In this document: positions 53,135 to 61,002 of the stretch, piece by piece | Position numbering within the stretch: position 1 is the stretch's first letter | Layout: each line of letters begins with the position of its first letter | From: Blautia sp. | Lineage (GTDB): Bacteria > Bacillota > Clostridia > Lachnospirales > Lachnospiraceae | Direction of reading: 5' to 3' | DNA length: 64,000 nucleotides | NCBI GenBank assembly: GCA_023667395.1 | Contig: JAMPAC010000012.1 | Coordinates: 1-64,000 of the forward strand | The notes under the pieces: generated by a model | Seen by the model: the letters and a program-made list of their open reading frames with translations, nothing else | Database searches by the model: none | What the model was told of the DNA's origin: nothing | Position numbers and translations under genes: made by a program

Positions 53135-54487
53135 TTACCTCTCTGTGATCACAATGTATTTTTCATTCACTTCCCTGACAATCCCGTCCATGGAAGCATG
53201 TATCGCCACACTTAATCCATTCCCCGGTTTGGCGATCAGATCGCCGGCTTTCACATTTGCCCCGGTCTCCACTGCGGGAACCGCAGGGGCTCCAATGTGC
53301 TGGCTTGTCAGAATCTTTACTTTATGTATGATATCCTGTTCTTTCCAGTAACCATCCTCCTGCAGGGGAGCCTCCACGTCATACCGGGAAAGTCCCAGCC
53401 TTGCCGCCAGCCGCTCCTCCGGCACCTTGCGGTACTGCCTGCTCTCCTTTACGGGCGCTGGCTTCACGTCCGCCGGAGGCTTTACGCCCGCTTTTCGCAG
53501 TCCCAGCTTATAATCAGCGATCAGGCTCCTTGGGGATAAGCCCTGGGGACAGGAAAAATTCTCGCAGAGCCCACAGGAACTGCAGAACATGGTGTTCAGG
53601 AACACGCTGGTATCCTGGAAATCCTGATTCGCCGCGCTTCTCATGAATTTATGAGGTTCAATGGGGTGTCCCAGCGCGTGTCTGGGGCACAGGTTCGTGC
53701 AGGTCTCGCACTGACAGCAGGAGGATGCCGCACGTTTCAGGTCAATGGCCGCGTTCCTGTTCTTCCTCCGTATCAGGGAATGGGACTGATCCAGCACGAT
53801 CACCGCGTTGGTGGTCTTGGTCACCACCGCCGTTTCCTCCGCCAGATTACCCATCATGGGGCCGCCCACCAGATAGGCGGGATGAGTGGCTGTCACTTTC
53901 CCTGCATATGCCACCACATCCTTGATCGTCGCTCCCAGCGGAACCCTGACGGTAATGGGATGTTCCACCTCTCCCACAACCGTCACCAGCTTGTCGATCA
54001 CGGGGGTGTCCCTCTCTACCGCACGGTATACGTTGTAGACCGTCTCCACATTGAATACCGCCACGCCCTCCTCGATGGGCAGTCCGCCGGGACGGATCAC
54101 CCTTCCCGTGGCCTCGTAGATCAGCACCACCTCGTCCCCCATGGGATACGCGCCGTCCAGCAGCTGGACGCGCATATTGGGGTATGCGTCTATGTATTTA
54201 TCTATCGCTTTCAAAGTTGCCTTATATTCTCTTTTAATACCGATGACAGCCTCTTTTGCGCCCACCGTCCGGGCGATCATATCAAAGGCCTTCAAAATCT
54301 CTCCGGCGCACTGTTCCAGAAGCTGCCTGTGAAGCTTGAGCAGGGGCTCGCACTCCGCGCAGTTCATCAGTATCACCTCGGCACGTTCATCCAGCTTCGC
54401 GTAGGTCGGAAAACCTGCGCCGCCTGCGCCCACCGTGCCCACATTCTGTAAGATCTGCTTTAATTCCTGAATCTCCATAATAATCAT
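53135..54487 (-). CDS. pduS: PduS-like RnfC-type flavin/iron-sulfur protein
   Basis: 450 residues; ATG 54478 three codons in is an alternative start. NAD/FMN-binding N-terminus (GTVGAGGAGFPTYAKL), MNCAECEPLL, SLBB-like region (VGEVEHPITVRVPLGATIKD), then two 4Fe-4S motifs: CCQCETCTNLCPRHALGHP and CSSCGLCENFSCPQG. In Pdu compartments PduS reduces cobalamin and passes electrons to PduT. No B12 enzyme is seen here, so a general redox-balancing role with NADH inside the shell is more likely. Confidence 0.9.
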   Translation of the reverse strand: MIIMEIQELKQILQNVGTVGAGGAGFPTYAKLDERAEVILMNCAECEPLLKLHRQLLEQCAGEILKAFDMIARTVGAKEAVIGIKREYKATLKAIDKYIDAYPNMRVQLLDGAYPMGDEVVLIYEATGRVIRPGGLPIEEGVAVFNVETVYNVYRAVERDTPVIDKLVTVVGEVEHPITVRVPLGATIKDVVAYAGKVTATHPAYLVGGPMMGNLAEETAVVTKTTNAVIVLDQSHSLIRRKNRNAAIDLKRAASSCCQCETCTNLCPRHALGHPIEPHKFMRSAANQDFQDTSVFLNTMFCSSCGLCENFSCPQGLSPRSLIADYKLGLRKAGVKPPADVKPAPVKESRQYRKVPEERLAARLGLSRYDVEAPLQEDGYWKEQDIIHKVKILTSQHIGAPAVPAVETGANVKAGDLIAKPGNGLSVAIHASMDGIVREVNEKYIVITER

Positions 54488-54603
54488 CCATTCTCAAATG
54501 TCATTTTTCCTGTTCGAAAGATCCTGTCATTCCTACTGCAGGCCAGGTTACGTCCAGTATCACTCTCCTGCTTCCGTCCACCTGTTTTCACGGACGCCGC
54601 GCC

Positions 54604-54852
54604 TTACTTCTCGTCCACGATTCCCACGATTGCCGCGTCCACAGGCACATGCTCCATGCCAACCCTGGCGCCGCTGCCTGTTACCACCAGGACCGTTTCG
54701 CCGATCCCTGCGCCGATATTGTCGATCGCCACGAACCGGGAAGCGCCTGCAGCCATTTCCTCCAGGGGCTCAATGATCATGAACTTATTGCCGATCAGAT
54801 TTTCACACTTTCGGGTAGAAACAATACTTCCCACTACCTTACCTATCACCAT
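54604..54852 (-). CDS. EutN/CcmL vertex protein
   Basis: 82 residues from ATG 54852 (AGGAG 9 nt upstream); the longer frame is unsupported. Pentameric BMC vertex protein: MVIGKVVGSIVSTRKCENLI, then FVAIDNIGAGIGETVLVVTG and AAIVGIVD. It caps the icosahedral corners of the shell. The 174 bp between it and pduL hold no gene. Confidence 0.92.
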   Translation of the reverse strand: MVIGKVVGSIVSTRKCENLIGNKFMIIEPLEEMAAGASRFVAIDNIGAGIGETVLVVTGSGARVGMEHVPVDAAIVGIVDEK

Positions 54853-55026
54853 GGCACCCATCTCCTGTTGTACGGACGGATCATCTGTCCCGTCTGGTCT
54901 CCGACAGCTTCCGGAAATTCCACGCAGGCTCTGCCCGGGCATTTGATTATCCGTCCGTCAAATGGCCGTTGTCCTTCCTGCTCATCAAAGTGACTGCGGA
55001 GGGACAACAGCCTGCTTCCAATAAAC

Positions 55027-55671
55027 TTACTTAATGATCGTGACCTTGTCGCCGGTCTTGATCTTGCTGGCATTCGCCTCGTCGGTATCGATGTGCATCT
55101 CCAGGGTAAAGCTGTCGTTCACACGGATCTTCACCTGGTTAAACACCGTACCCCTCTCATTGTCCGCTTTAACGGACACAATATCCCCGTCATGGACTCC
55201 GGCTGCCACCGCGTCCGCAGGTGACATATGAATATGGCGCATGGCTATGATGCAGCCCTCTTTCATGTAGATCGCGCCCTTGGGGCCCACTACCGCGATA
55301 GGGGCGCTGGCAGCCACATTTCCGGACTCCCGGATGGGCGCCGCGATGCCAAGCTTCATGGCGTCCGTGGCGGAGATCTCCACCTGGGATGCCTTTCTCA
55401 CAGGTCCCAGAACCCTCACATTCTCAATCGCGCGAAGCTTCAGGCCAACGATGGTGACAGTCTCATTGCTGGCAAACTGCCCCCCCATCAGGTCTTTCTT
55501 CTTTGTCAGGTGATAGCCCTCGCCGAACAGGGTCTCCACATCCTGCTGGGTCAGGTGGATGTGCCTTGCGGACACACCCACCGGAACCTGATAGCCATTG
55601 GTCTTATTCTCCATCCTGTTGATGGTCTCAAGAACCGCTTTTGTAATCGATTCTATTGTCTGTTGTTCCAT
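55027..55671 (-). CDS. pduL: Phosphate propanoyltransferase PduL with encapsulation peptide
   Basis: 214 residues from ATG 55671 (GAGAGGAAAC). Converts acyl-CoA to acyl-phosphate and regenerates CoA inside the shell. Zinc-site His in VSARHIHLT and MRHIHMSPADA. Domain repeats with two beta-barrels (LKLRAIENVRVLGPVRKASQ). The first 20 residues (MEQQTIESITKAVLETINRM) form an amphipathic helix separated by a linker, the usual BMC-targeting peptide. Confidence 0.93.
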   Translation of the reverse strand: MEQQTIESITKAVLETINRMENKTNGYQVPVGVSARHIHLTQQDVETLFGEGYHLTKKKDLMGGQFASNETVTIVGLKLRAIENVRVLGPVRKASQVEISATDAMKLGIAAPIRESGNVAASAPIAVVGPKGAIYMKEGCIIAMRHIHMSPADAVAAGVHDGDIVSVKADNERGTVFNQVKIRVNDSFTLEMHIDTDEANASKIKTGDKVTIIK

Positions 55672-55779
55672 GTTTCCTCTCATTCCGCCGCGCAAGCGGC
55701 ATTTTAACCCGCAGGCACTTTGGGACATAAACGTCACAAAGTCTTTCGATTTCCTCTTGCATTGCTTTTAGGGAAAGGG

Positions 55780-56058
55780 TTATTTGATCTTGGGAAGGAT
55801 CATCTCAACATCCGTATGAGGACGAGGGATTACATGGGTAGCTACCAGTTCGCCCAGCTTGGATGCGCTTGCGGAACCTGCTTCCACGGAGGACTTCACT
55901 GCTCCTACATCTCCGCGTACCATTACGGTTACCAGACCGGAACCGATCTTCTCCGTACCTACCAGGGTAACGTTTGCTGCCTTACACATTGCATCCGCTG
56001 CCTCGATCGCTGCCACCAGACCTCTTGTTTCCACCATTCCTAATGCTTCCTGTGCCAT
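55780..56058 (-). CDS. BMC-H shell protein 1, PduA/EutM-like
   Basis: 92 residues, one BMC domain: [20 protein letters not shown] and [20 protein letters not shown]. Forms hexamers tiling shell facets; the pore loop is IGSG. Nearly identical to shell protein 3 (56696-56971), so the two arose by duplication. Start after AGGAGGAAAAGAA. Confidence 0.95.
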   Translation of the reverse strand: MAQEALGMVETRGLVAAIEAADAMCKAANVTLVGTEKIGSGLVTVMVRGDVGAVKSSVEAGSASASKLGELVATHVIPRPHTDVEMILPKIK

Positions 56059-56100
56059 TTCTTTTCCTCCTGATTTTTGTGATATTATATTTGCTACTTA

Positions 56101-56297
56101 CCGGAAGAATCCGCAAAGCAGATTCTTCTAACACTTTCAGACATGCCGCTTCAGCGGCACAAACAATCGGTGCAAGTCTGGAAGAATGCCTGTACTTCAA
56201 GGCATTCTTCTAACTGCTTTAGCAGTTTGTGCATAGGTTCCGCTTCGCGGAACCGTAGATTTTCTTAGGCAGCGTACTTTGCTGCCTTAGAAAATCT
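56101..56297. repeat. H-family structured repeat, full copy H-b
   Basis: Between two shell genes. GAAGAATC/GATTCTTC (56103-56129), GCCGC/GCGGC (56145-56149, 56154-56158), AAGAATGCC/GGCATTCTT (56182-56190, 56201-56209), AACTGC/GCAGTT (56212-56227) and GGTTCCGC/GCGGAACC. Then CTTAG-GCAGC-GTACTTT-GCTGC-CTTAG (56264-56290) inside a long stem. Confidence 0.85.
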
Positions 56298-56305
56298 TTG
56301 CACAC

Positions 56306-56641
56306 TTATACCTCCTGGATCGTCTGGGCATCCAGTGTGCTCAGGTCCTGTTTATCCCGGAAGCGGCTGGCGCTTAATTTCACAAGACGCCATATTTCTT
56401 CGTGGGGATTGGCGATCACGCCGCTTGCCACAGGCTTCTTGATCGCGCTCTTTGTGGCGTTTTCCACCGCCTCCGTGACGGATGCCACGTCACCCATGAC
56501 CACAATGGTGACAAGTCGTCCGCCAAGTTTTCTCTCCCAGGTGACAAGTTCCACGCCGGATGTCTTGCACATGATATCCAGTGAATCCACTGCGGCAACC
56601 ACGCCTGAGATCTCAATAAAGCCTAATGATGTATTGCTCAT
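56306..56641 (-). CDS. BMC-H shell protein 2 with C-terminal extension
   Basis: 111 residues. BMC domain (SLGFIEISGVVAAVDSLDIM, RLVTIVVMGDVASVTEAVEN) plus about 25 extra residues (LSASRFRDKQDLSTLDAQTI). Differs strongly from shell proteins 1 and 3; probably a minor facet protein with a peripheral tail. Start after GAAGGAGCCAGTCA. Confidence 0.9.
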   Translation of the reverse strand: MSNTSLGFIEISGVVAAVDSLDIMCKTSGVELVTWERKLGGRLVTIVVMGDVASVTEAVENATKSAIKKPVASGVIANPHEEIWRLVKLSASRFRDKQDLSTLDAQTIQEV

Positions 56642-56695
56642 TGACTGGCTCCTTCTTCTTTTTCCCTCCGTCTGTCTGTCCTTTCAGGGCAAAAC

Positions 56696-56971
56696 TCAAA
56701 TTTTGGGAAGAATCTTCTCCACATCCGTATGAGGACGGGGAATCACATGTGCCGCTACCAGTTCGCCCAGTCTGCTGGCCGCTGCGGAACCGCTCTCAAC
56801 GGATGCCTTGACAGCGCCTACGTCGCCGCGCACCATAACGGTTACCAGACCGGAGCCGATCTTCTCAGTGCCTATCAGAGTAACCTCCGCTGATTTGGTC
56901 ATGGCATCAGCGGCTTCGATCGCTGCTGTCAGACCTCTTGTTTCTACCATTCCCAATGCTTCCTGTGCCAT
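56696..56971 (-). CDS. BMC-H shell protein 3, PduA/EutM-like
   Basis: 91 residues from ATG 56971 (AAAGGAGCATTTT). [20 protein letters not shown] and [20 protein letters not shown]; about ten differences from shell protein 1, mostly conservative. Two near-identical hexamer proteins allow mixed facets or dosage adjustment. Confidence 0.95.
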   Translation of the reverse strand: MAQEALGMVETRGLTAAIEAADAMTKSAEVTLIGTEKIGSGLVTVMVRGDVGAVKASVESGSAAASRLGELVAAHVIPRPHTDVEKILPKI

Positions 56972-57140
56972 AAAATGCTCCTTTCTTATTTTCATTCCAG
57001 TTCCGTCTCTACACTTCAATGCCCATGTTCTGAAAGAAATTTCATCTGCATAGGGCGCAGCTGAGAATTTCTTTCATGTGCCGCTTTCTGGCACATTGCA
57101 TTTACCGTTCCGAGACTGCTTTTCCAGTTACAAACCACTT

Positions 57141-57455
57141 TCAGTTTCTGTCAAATGCGTTCAGCTTCAACATCTTTTCCGTATCTTCCGTGGGTCTCGC
57201 GATGATATGCCTCTGCACGATGCCGGTCATGGACTTGGCCATCGCCTCGCCCGCCGCCATGGCTGCTTCCACATCCGCCACGGAACCCCGGAACTTGACC
57301 GTCACCAGCAAAGGCACCGGCAACGCGTCCGCGTTCGCAGGTTTATTTTTATCGAAAGTCTCAAGCCTGACGTTCGCCGCCTTACACCCCGCGTCCGCCG
57401 CGAGAAAAGCGCATGCCAGTCCGTATACTTCCAAAAGTCCTACCGCCTCTTCCAT
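57141..57455 (-). CDS. BMC-H shell protein 4 with loop insertion
   Basis: 104 residues. BMC domain (EEAVGLLEVYGLACAFLAAD, LLVTVKFRGSVADVEAAMAA) with an insertion FDKNKPANADALPVP where the pore-proximal strand turn normally lies. Longer than a plain BMC-H, and the insertion may change pore shape. Start after GAGGCAGCT. A palindromic spacer (GAAAGAAATT/AATTTCTTTC near 57030-57075) separates it from shell protein 3. Confidence 0.9.
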   Translation of the reverse strand: MEEAVGLLEVYGLACAFLAADAGCKAANVRLETFDKNKPANADALPVPLLVTVKFRGSVADVEAAMAAGEAMAKSMTGIVQRHIIARPTEDTEKMLKLNAFDRN

Positions 57456-57479
57456 AGCTGCCTCATTTCTGTATCATTG

Positions 57480-58688
57480 CTACTTATTGATAATAGCGAT
57501 CTTCAATCCTGTCATGGCAAGATTGGTCTTCAATGCCTCGTTGATCTCCTCCAGGGGATATGTATGGGTGATCAGCTTGTCGATGGGAAGGCCGATCTTC
57601 TTCGCGCTCTTCAGGAAATCAAAGGTAGTTGCGTAATCTCTCAGCGTGTACACCCAGGAACCCACTGTGGTGATCTCCTTGGAGCAGATATCAAAGTGAG
57701 GGTTGATGGTTGCATCGCCGCCGTTGATGAAGAATCCCAGTTCGCAAAGTCCGCCGCCGTTACGGATGAACTTATAGATATTGGAATGTCCCGCAGGGGA
57801 ACCGGTACACTGGAACGCGAAGTCCGCCAGATGGCCGTCAAACTTCTCCGCCACAGCCCCAGCAAGGGCCTCAATTCCCTTGTGATCCTTAAAGTTCACA
57901 TAATCGGAAGCACCCAGTTCTTTCGCAAACTCCAGACGCTTGTTCTCGCCGTCCACCGCGATAATATTGTTGATGCCCATGGTGCGCAGGATTGCGATGC
58001 AGATCAGGCCGATGGGGCCGCATCCCTGTACCACCACCCTGGAGTTGAAGCGCAGGATGCCCGTGCTCTTGGCGCGCTCCACAGCATGAACCAGAACCGC
58101 GCAGGGCTCGATCAGTACCCTGGAATACAGATCCAGATCGCTCACGTTAAATACGGTGGAACCGCCCCTGATCAGGATGTAATCGGAGAACCATCCGTTC
58201 AGATGGATATCGTCGTCGGGAAGCAGACCGTAAACATCCGCGCCTCCCACATTCTGCTTGTTCAGGTCGAACATGGTAATGTCAGGATTGTCCTTGAAGA
58301 TCATACAGGTAACAACCTTGTCGCCCAGCTTCAGATCCTTGCCTGCGCTGTCCTTCTTCACGTTCTTTCCCATCTTCACGATCTCGCCTGTGCCCTCGTG
58401 TCCCAGAGCCACGGGAATCAGGCTGAAAGGATCTCTCTTAAACTCATGTGCGTCCGTACCGCAGACGCCGCAGCCCTCCACCTTTACCAGCATGTCGTCG
58501 TCGCCGACCTCCGGCATGGGGAATTCTTTAACGTCAAAATGCTCCAGGCTCGTGAGCATGGCAACGTGCGCCGTCTTGGGAATCACGCCGTTTGACACGC
58601 TGCCCGCAACGGGCGCTGACGCACCGGAACCTGCCATATTGGCAAGCACCTGCTTTACGATAGCTTCAATCTGTGCTGTATCAGCCAT
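57480..58688 (-). CDS. Zinc alcohol dehydrogenase with N-terminal encapsulation peptide
   Basis: 402 residues. Medium-chain Zn dehydrogenase: GCGVCGTDAHEFKRD and LGHEGTGEI (catalytic Zn), VVQGCGPIGLICIAIL (NAD site). The four-Cys structural zinc site typical of the family is not evident; the region is filled by FKDNPDITMFDLNKQNVGGA. The first 18 residues (ADTAQIEAIVKQVLANM) match the targeting helix of the other cargo enzymes, followed by a Gly/Ala/Ser linker. Probably reduces lactaldehyde or propionaldehyde to the alcohol and recycles NADH. Most BMC loci use an iron-type PduQ, so this is a replacement. Confidence 0.9.
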   Translation of the reverse strand: MADTAQIEAIVKQVLANMAGSGASAPVAGSVSNGVIPKTAHVAMLTSLEHFDVKEFPMPEVGDDDMLVKVEGCGVCGTDAHEFKRDPFSLIPVALGHEGTGEIVKMGKNVKKDSAGKDLKLGDKVVTCMIFKDNPDITMFDLNKQNVGGADVYGLLPDDDIHLNGWFSDYILIRGGSTVFNVSDLDLYSRVLIEPCAVLVHAVERAKSTGILRFNSRVVVQGCGPIGLICIAILRTMGINNIIAVDGENKRLEFAKELGASDYVNFKDHKGIEALAGAVAEKFDGHLADFAFQCTGSPAGHSNIYKFIRNGGGLCELGFFINGGDATINPHFDICSKEITTVGSWVYTLRDYATTFDFLKSAKKIGLPIDKLITHTYPLEEINEALKTNLAMTGLKIAIINK

Positions 58689-58704
58689 TCTATTTTACTC
58701 CTTT

Positions 58705-58961
58705 CTATTCCAGTTCCGCATCCGCCCTCCCAACGCCATTTCTCCCACAGAACAATTTCTGTCCTAAAAACATGGCCAGCAATTGTTCTGGGCTCTGTCC
58801 GGGCTGATGCTGTTTTCCAGTTCCGCATCCGCCCTCCCAGCGCCATTTCTCCCACAGAACAATTTCTGTCCTGAAAACATGGCCAGCAATTGTTCTGGGC
58901 CCTGTCCGGGCTGATGCTGTTTTCCAGTTCCGCATCCGCCCTCCCAGGCTGATGCTGTTTT
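58705..58961 (-). repeat. R-family repeats R2, R3 and truncated R4 in tandem
   Basis: Unit of 107 bp: R2 from about 58705, R3 from 58815, and R4 from 58922, which lacks its middle. Core stems CAGAACAATT/AATTGTTCTG at 58748-58757 with 58781-58790 and 58855-58864 with 58888-58897. R1 is at 6824-6935. Confidence 0.9.
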
Positions 58962-58967
58962 AGCAGA

Positions 58968-59047
58968 AAGAATCGCCCCGCGATTCTTTCCGGTGAGATT
59001 TAGAAAATCTTAGAAAACGTACTTTGTTTTCTTAGATTTTCTTCTCA
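58968..59047. repeat. H-family structured repeat, copy H-c
   Basis: GAAAGAATCGC/GCGATTCTTTC (58967-58990), then a stem from GGTGAGA to TCTCACC that contains CTTAG-AAAAC-GTACTTT-GTTTT-CTTAG at 59009-59035. It lies between the aldehyde dehydrogenase and alcohol dehydrogenase genes. Confidence 0.85.
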
Positions 59048-59052
59048 CCGTG

Positions 59053-60441
59053 TTAGCGTATACATAAACTGTCCGCCATAACACACCGTCTGCTCTTGGT
59101 AAATGACTTTGCGCTGGTCAGGCCCTCGCCGGTACGGCTGGCAATGGTAAAGGTACAGTACCCCTCGCCGCCGAAACCAAGCGCCGCATAGGAGGGCGCG
59201 TTCTTCACCAGGATCGCCGTGTCGATGGCTCTCGCATACTTTGTGATATTGTCAATGTTCTTGGAATGGATATGCGCGGAATGACGGTTTCCATGCTCCA
59301 GCCATACGGCTTTCTCAATGGCGTCGTCAATGTCTTTCGCGCGAACCATGCCCAGGATGGGCATCATCAGTTCCTCCGCGATCAGCGGATGCTCCTTCTC
59401 ACCCTCGAACACGATACAACGGATATTGTCGGGAACGGTAACGCCGATCATGCCAAGCAGCGTCTTTGCATCGCGTCCCACACACTTACGGTTCAGTCCC
59501 TTGGGCGTCAGCACGATGGACGTCAGCTTATCCTGCTCCTCCTTGGAGATCAGGTAGCAGCCCTGCTCGGAAATCATGTAATTCATCAATTCGTCCGCAA
59601 TGGTATCCACCGCCACAATCTCTTTCTCCGCAATGCAGGGAAGATTGTTGTCAAAGGTACATCCGTTTACGATATCCTCCGCCGCCTTGCGCACATCCGC
59701 CGTCTCATCCACCACTGCGGGAGGATTGCCCGCGCCTGCGCCGATGCCTCTCTTGCCGGAGGAAAGAACCGCAGTAACCACGCCAGGGCCGCCTGTGGCC
59801 GCAAGCAGGGGAATATCCTTATGTTTCATCATGATATTGCTGGTCTCCAGCGTAGGTTTCTCAACGGTGCAGGCCACGTTATCGGGGCCGCCTGCCTCCA
59901 GGGAAGCCTCGTTGATCATGTTCAGCGCAAAGATGGATGTCTTGATCGCTGCGGGATGGGGATTGAACACCACCGTATTTCCTGCCGCGATCATGCCGAT
60001 GGAGTTGCAGATGACCGTCTCGCTGGGATTGGTGGTAGGGGTGATCGCCCCGATCACGCCAAAGGGTCCCATCTCGATCAGGGTCAGACCCCTGTCGCCG
60101 GACCATGCGGTCGTCTTTAAGTCCTCCGTGCCCGGCGTCTTATCCGCCACTAAATGATGCTTTAAGATCTTATGCCCCACATTGCCCATTCCTGTCTCAT
60201 TTACACCCATCCTGGCCAATGTCTCCGCATTTTCATGGGTTTTTCTGCGGATGTTGCTGATGATCTGCTCTCTCTGGTCCAGGGACATTCTCCGTACGAT
60301 CGCCTGCGCTTCCTTTGCAGCCGCAATGGCCTGGTTCATATCAGGGAATACGCCATGGCTCTTTGTCACAGGCTCGGCAATCTGAAGCTGCGCCACTACT
60401 TCCTGTACAATGTCCTGTACCATGCTTTCGTTTACAAGCAC
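59053..60441 (-). CDS. pduP: CoA-acylating aldehyde dehydrogenase, PduP/EutE type
   Basis: 462 residues from GTG 60441 (GGAGGTAATAGC; overlaps the upstream gene by 10 bp). N-terminal targeting helix (ESMVQDIVQEVVAQLQIAE). ALDH fold with GPFGVIGAITPTTNPSETVI, GAGNPPAVVDETADV and the nucleophilic Cys in FDNNLPCIAEKE. Oxidises lactaldehyde or propionaldehyde with CoA and NAD to acyl-CoA, feeding PduL. The C-terminus RRCVMADSLCIR is Cys-bearing and typical. Confidence 0.93.
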   Translation of the reverse strand: MLVNESMVQDIVQEVVAQLQIAEPVTKSHGVFPDMNQAIAAAKEAQAIVRRMSLDQREQIISNIRRKTHENAETLARMGVNETGMGNVGHKILKHHLVADKTPGTEDLKTTAWSGDRGLTLIEMGPFGVIGAITPTTNPSETVICNSIGMIAAGNTVVFNPHPAAIKTSIFALNMINEASLEAGGPDNVACTVEKPTLETSNIMMKHKDIPLLAATGGPGVVTAVLSSGKRGIGAGAGNPPAVVDETADVRKAAEDIVNGCTFDNNLPCIAEKEIVAVDTIADELMNYMISEQGCYLISKEEQDKLTSIVLTPKGLNRKCVGRDAKTLLGMIGVTVPDNIRCIVFEGEKEHPLIAEELMMPILGMVRAKDIDDAIEKAVWLEHGNRHSAHIHSKNIDNITKYARAIDTAILVKNAPSYAALGFGGEGYCTFTIASRTGEGLTSAKSFTKSRRCVMADSLCIR

Positions 60442-60980
60442 GCTATTACCTCCTTCAAAACGGAACGTCCGTAAGCCGCCAGATCCGTGTCCTGTTTCGC
60501 AGAACCGCCGCTGACTCCCAGCGCCCCGATGATCACATCATTATGTTTTAAGACTTCACCGCCGCCAAAAATAGTGATCTTGCCGTCATTGGTAAACTGG
60601 ATGCCGTAGAGGGATCCGCCCGGCTGGCTCAATTTTCCCAGTTCTGCGGTTGACATCTGAAAAGCGATGGATGTGTAGGTCTTGTTTAATGCCACGTCAA
60701 AACTTCCTATGTAGGCGCCGTCCATACAATGGATGGCAACGGGTCTTCCTGCCGCATCCGAAACGGCTGTCACCACTCTCATATCCCACTCCGCCGCTTT
60801 CGCCTCGATCCGCTCGATCAGCTTCACTGCAAGTTTCAGGGGCATGGTGGGAATGACGGTTCCTCCGTTTGCCGCCACAGGCTCCGCGGGCAGACTCTGC
60901 TGCGCCGCCGTCCCGCTTTGGCTGCCCGCCGCCCGGTCCAAAACCTGGCGGACGATGGTTTCGATTTCCGTATGATTCAT
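60432..60980 (-). CDS. GlcG/HbpS-like protein (PduO C-terminal domain type) with targeting peptide
   Basis: 182 residues from ATG 60980 (22 nt after the aldolase stop). N-terminal NHTEIETIVRQVLDRAA is the encapsulation helix, then a Gln/Ala/Pro linker. The HbpS/GlcG fold covers the last 130 residues (AVSDAAGRPVAIHCMDGAYI, FGGGEVLKHNDVIIGALGVS). This domain is found as the PduO C-terminus and as stand-alone proteins in BMC loci; it may bind haem or cobalamin, and its role is open. Confidence 0.85.
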   Translation of the reverse strand: MNHTEIETIVRQVLDRAAGSQSGTAAQQSLPAEPVAANGGTVIPTMPLKLAVKLIERIEAKAAEWDMRVVTAVSDAAGRPVAIHCMDGAYIGSFDVALNKTYTSIAFQMSTAELGKLSQPGGSLYGIQFTNDGKITIFGGGEVLKHNDVIIGALGVSGGSAKQDTDLAAYGRSVLKEVIACL

Positions 60981-61002
60981 GATCATTCTCTTTTTCCTGA
61001 AA

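Noticed and set aside
57078..58595. 505-codon plus-strand ORF
   Set aside because: Shadow of the BMC shell and alcohol dehydrogenase genes; no motif or ribosome site.
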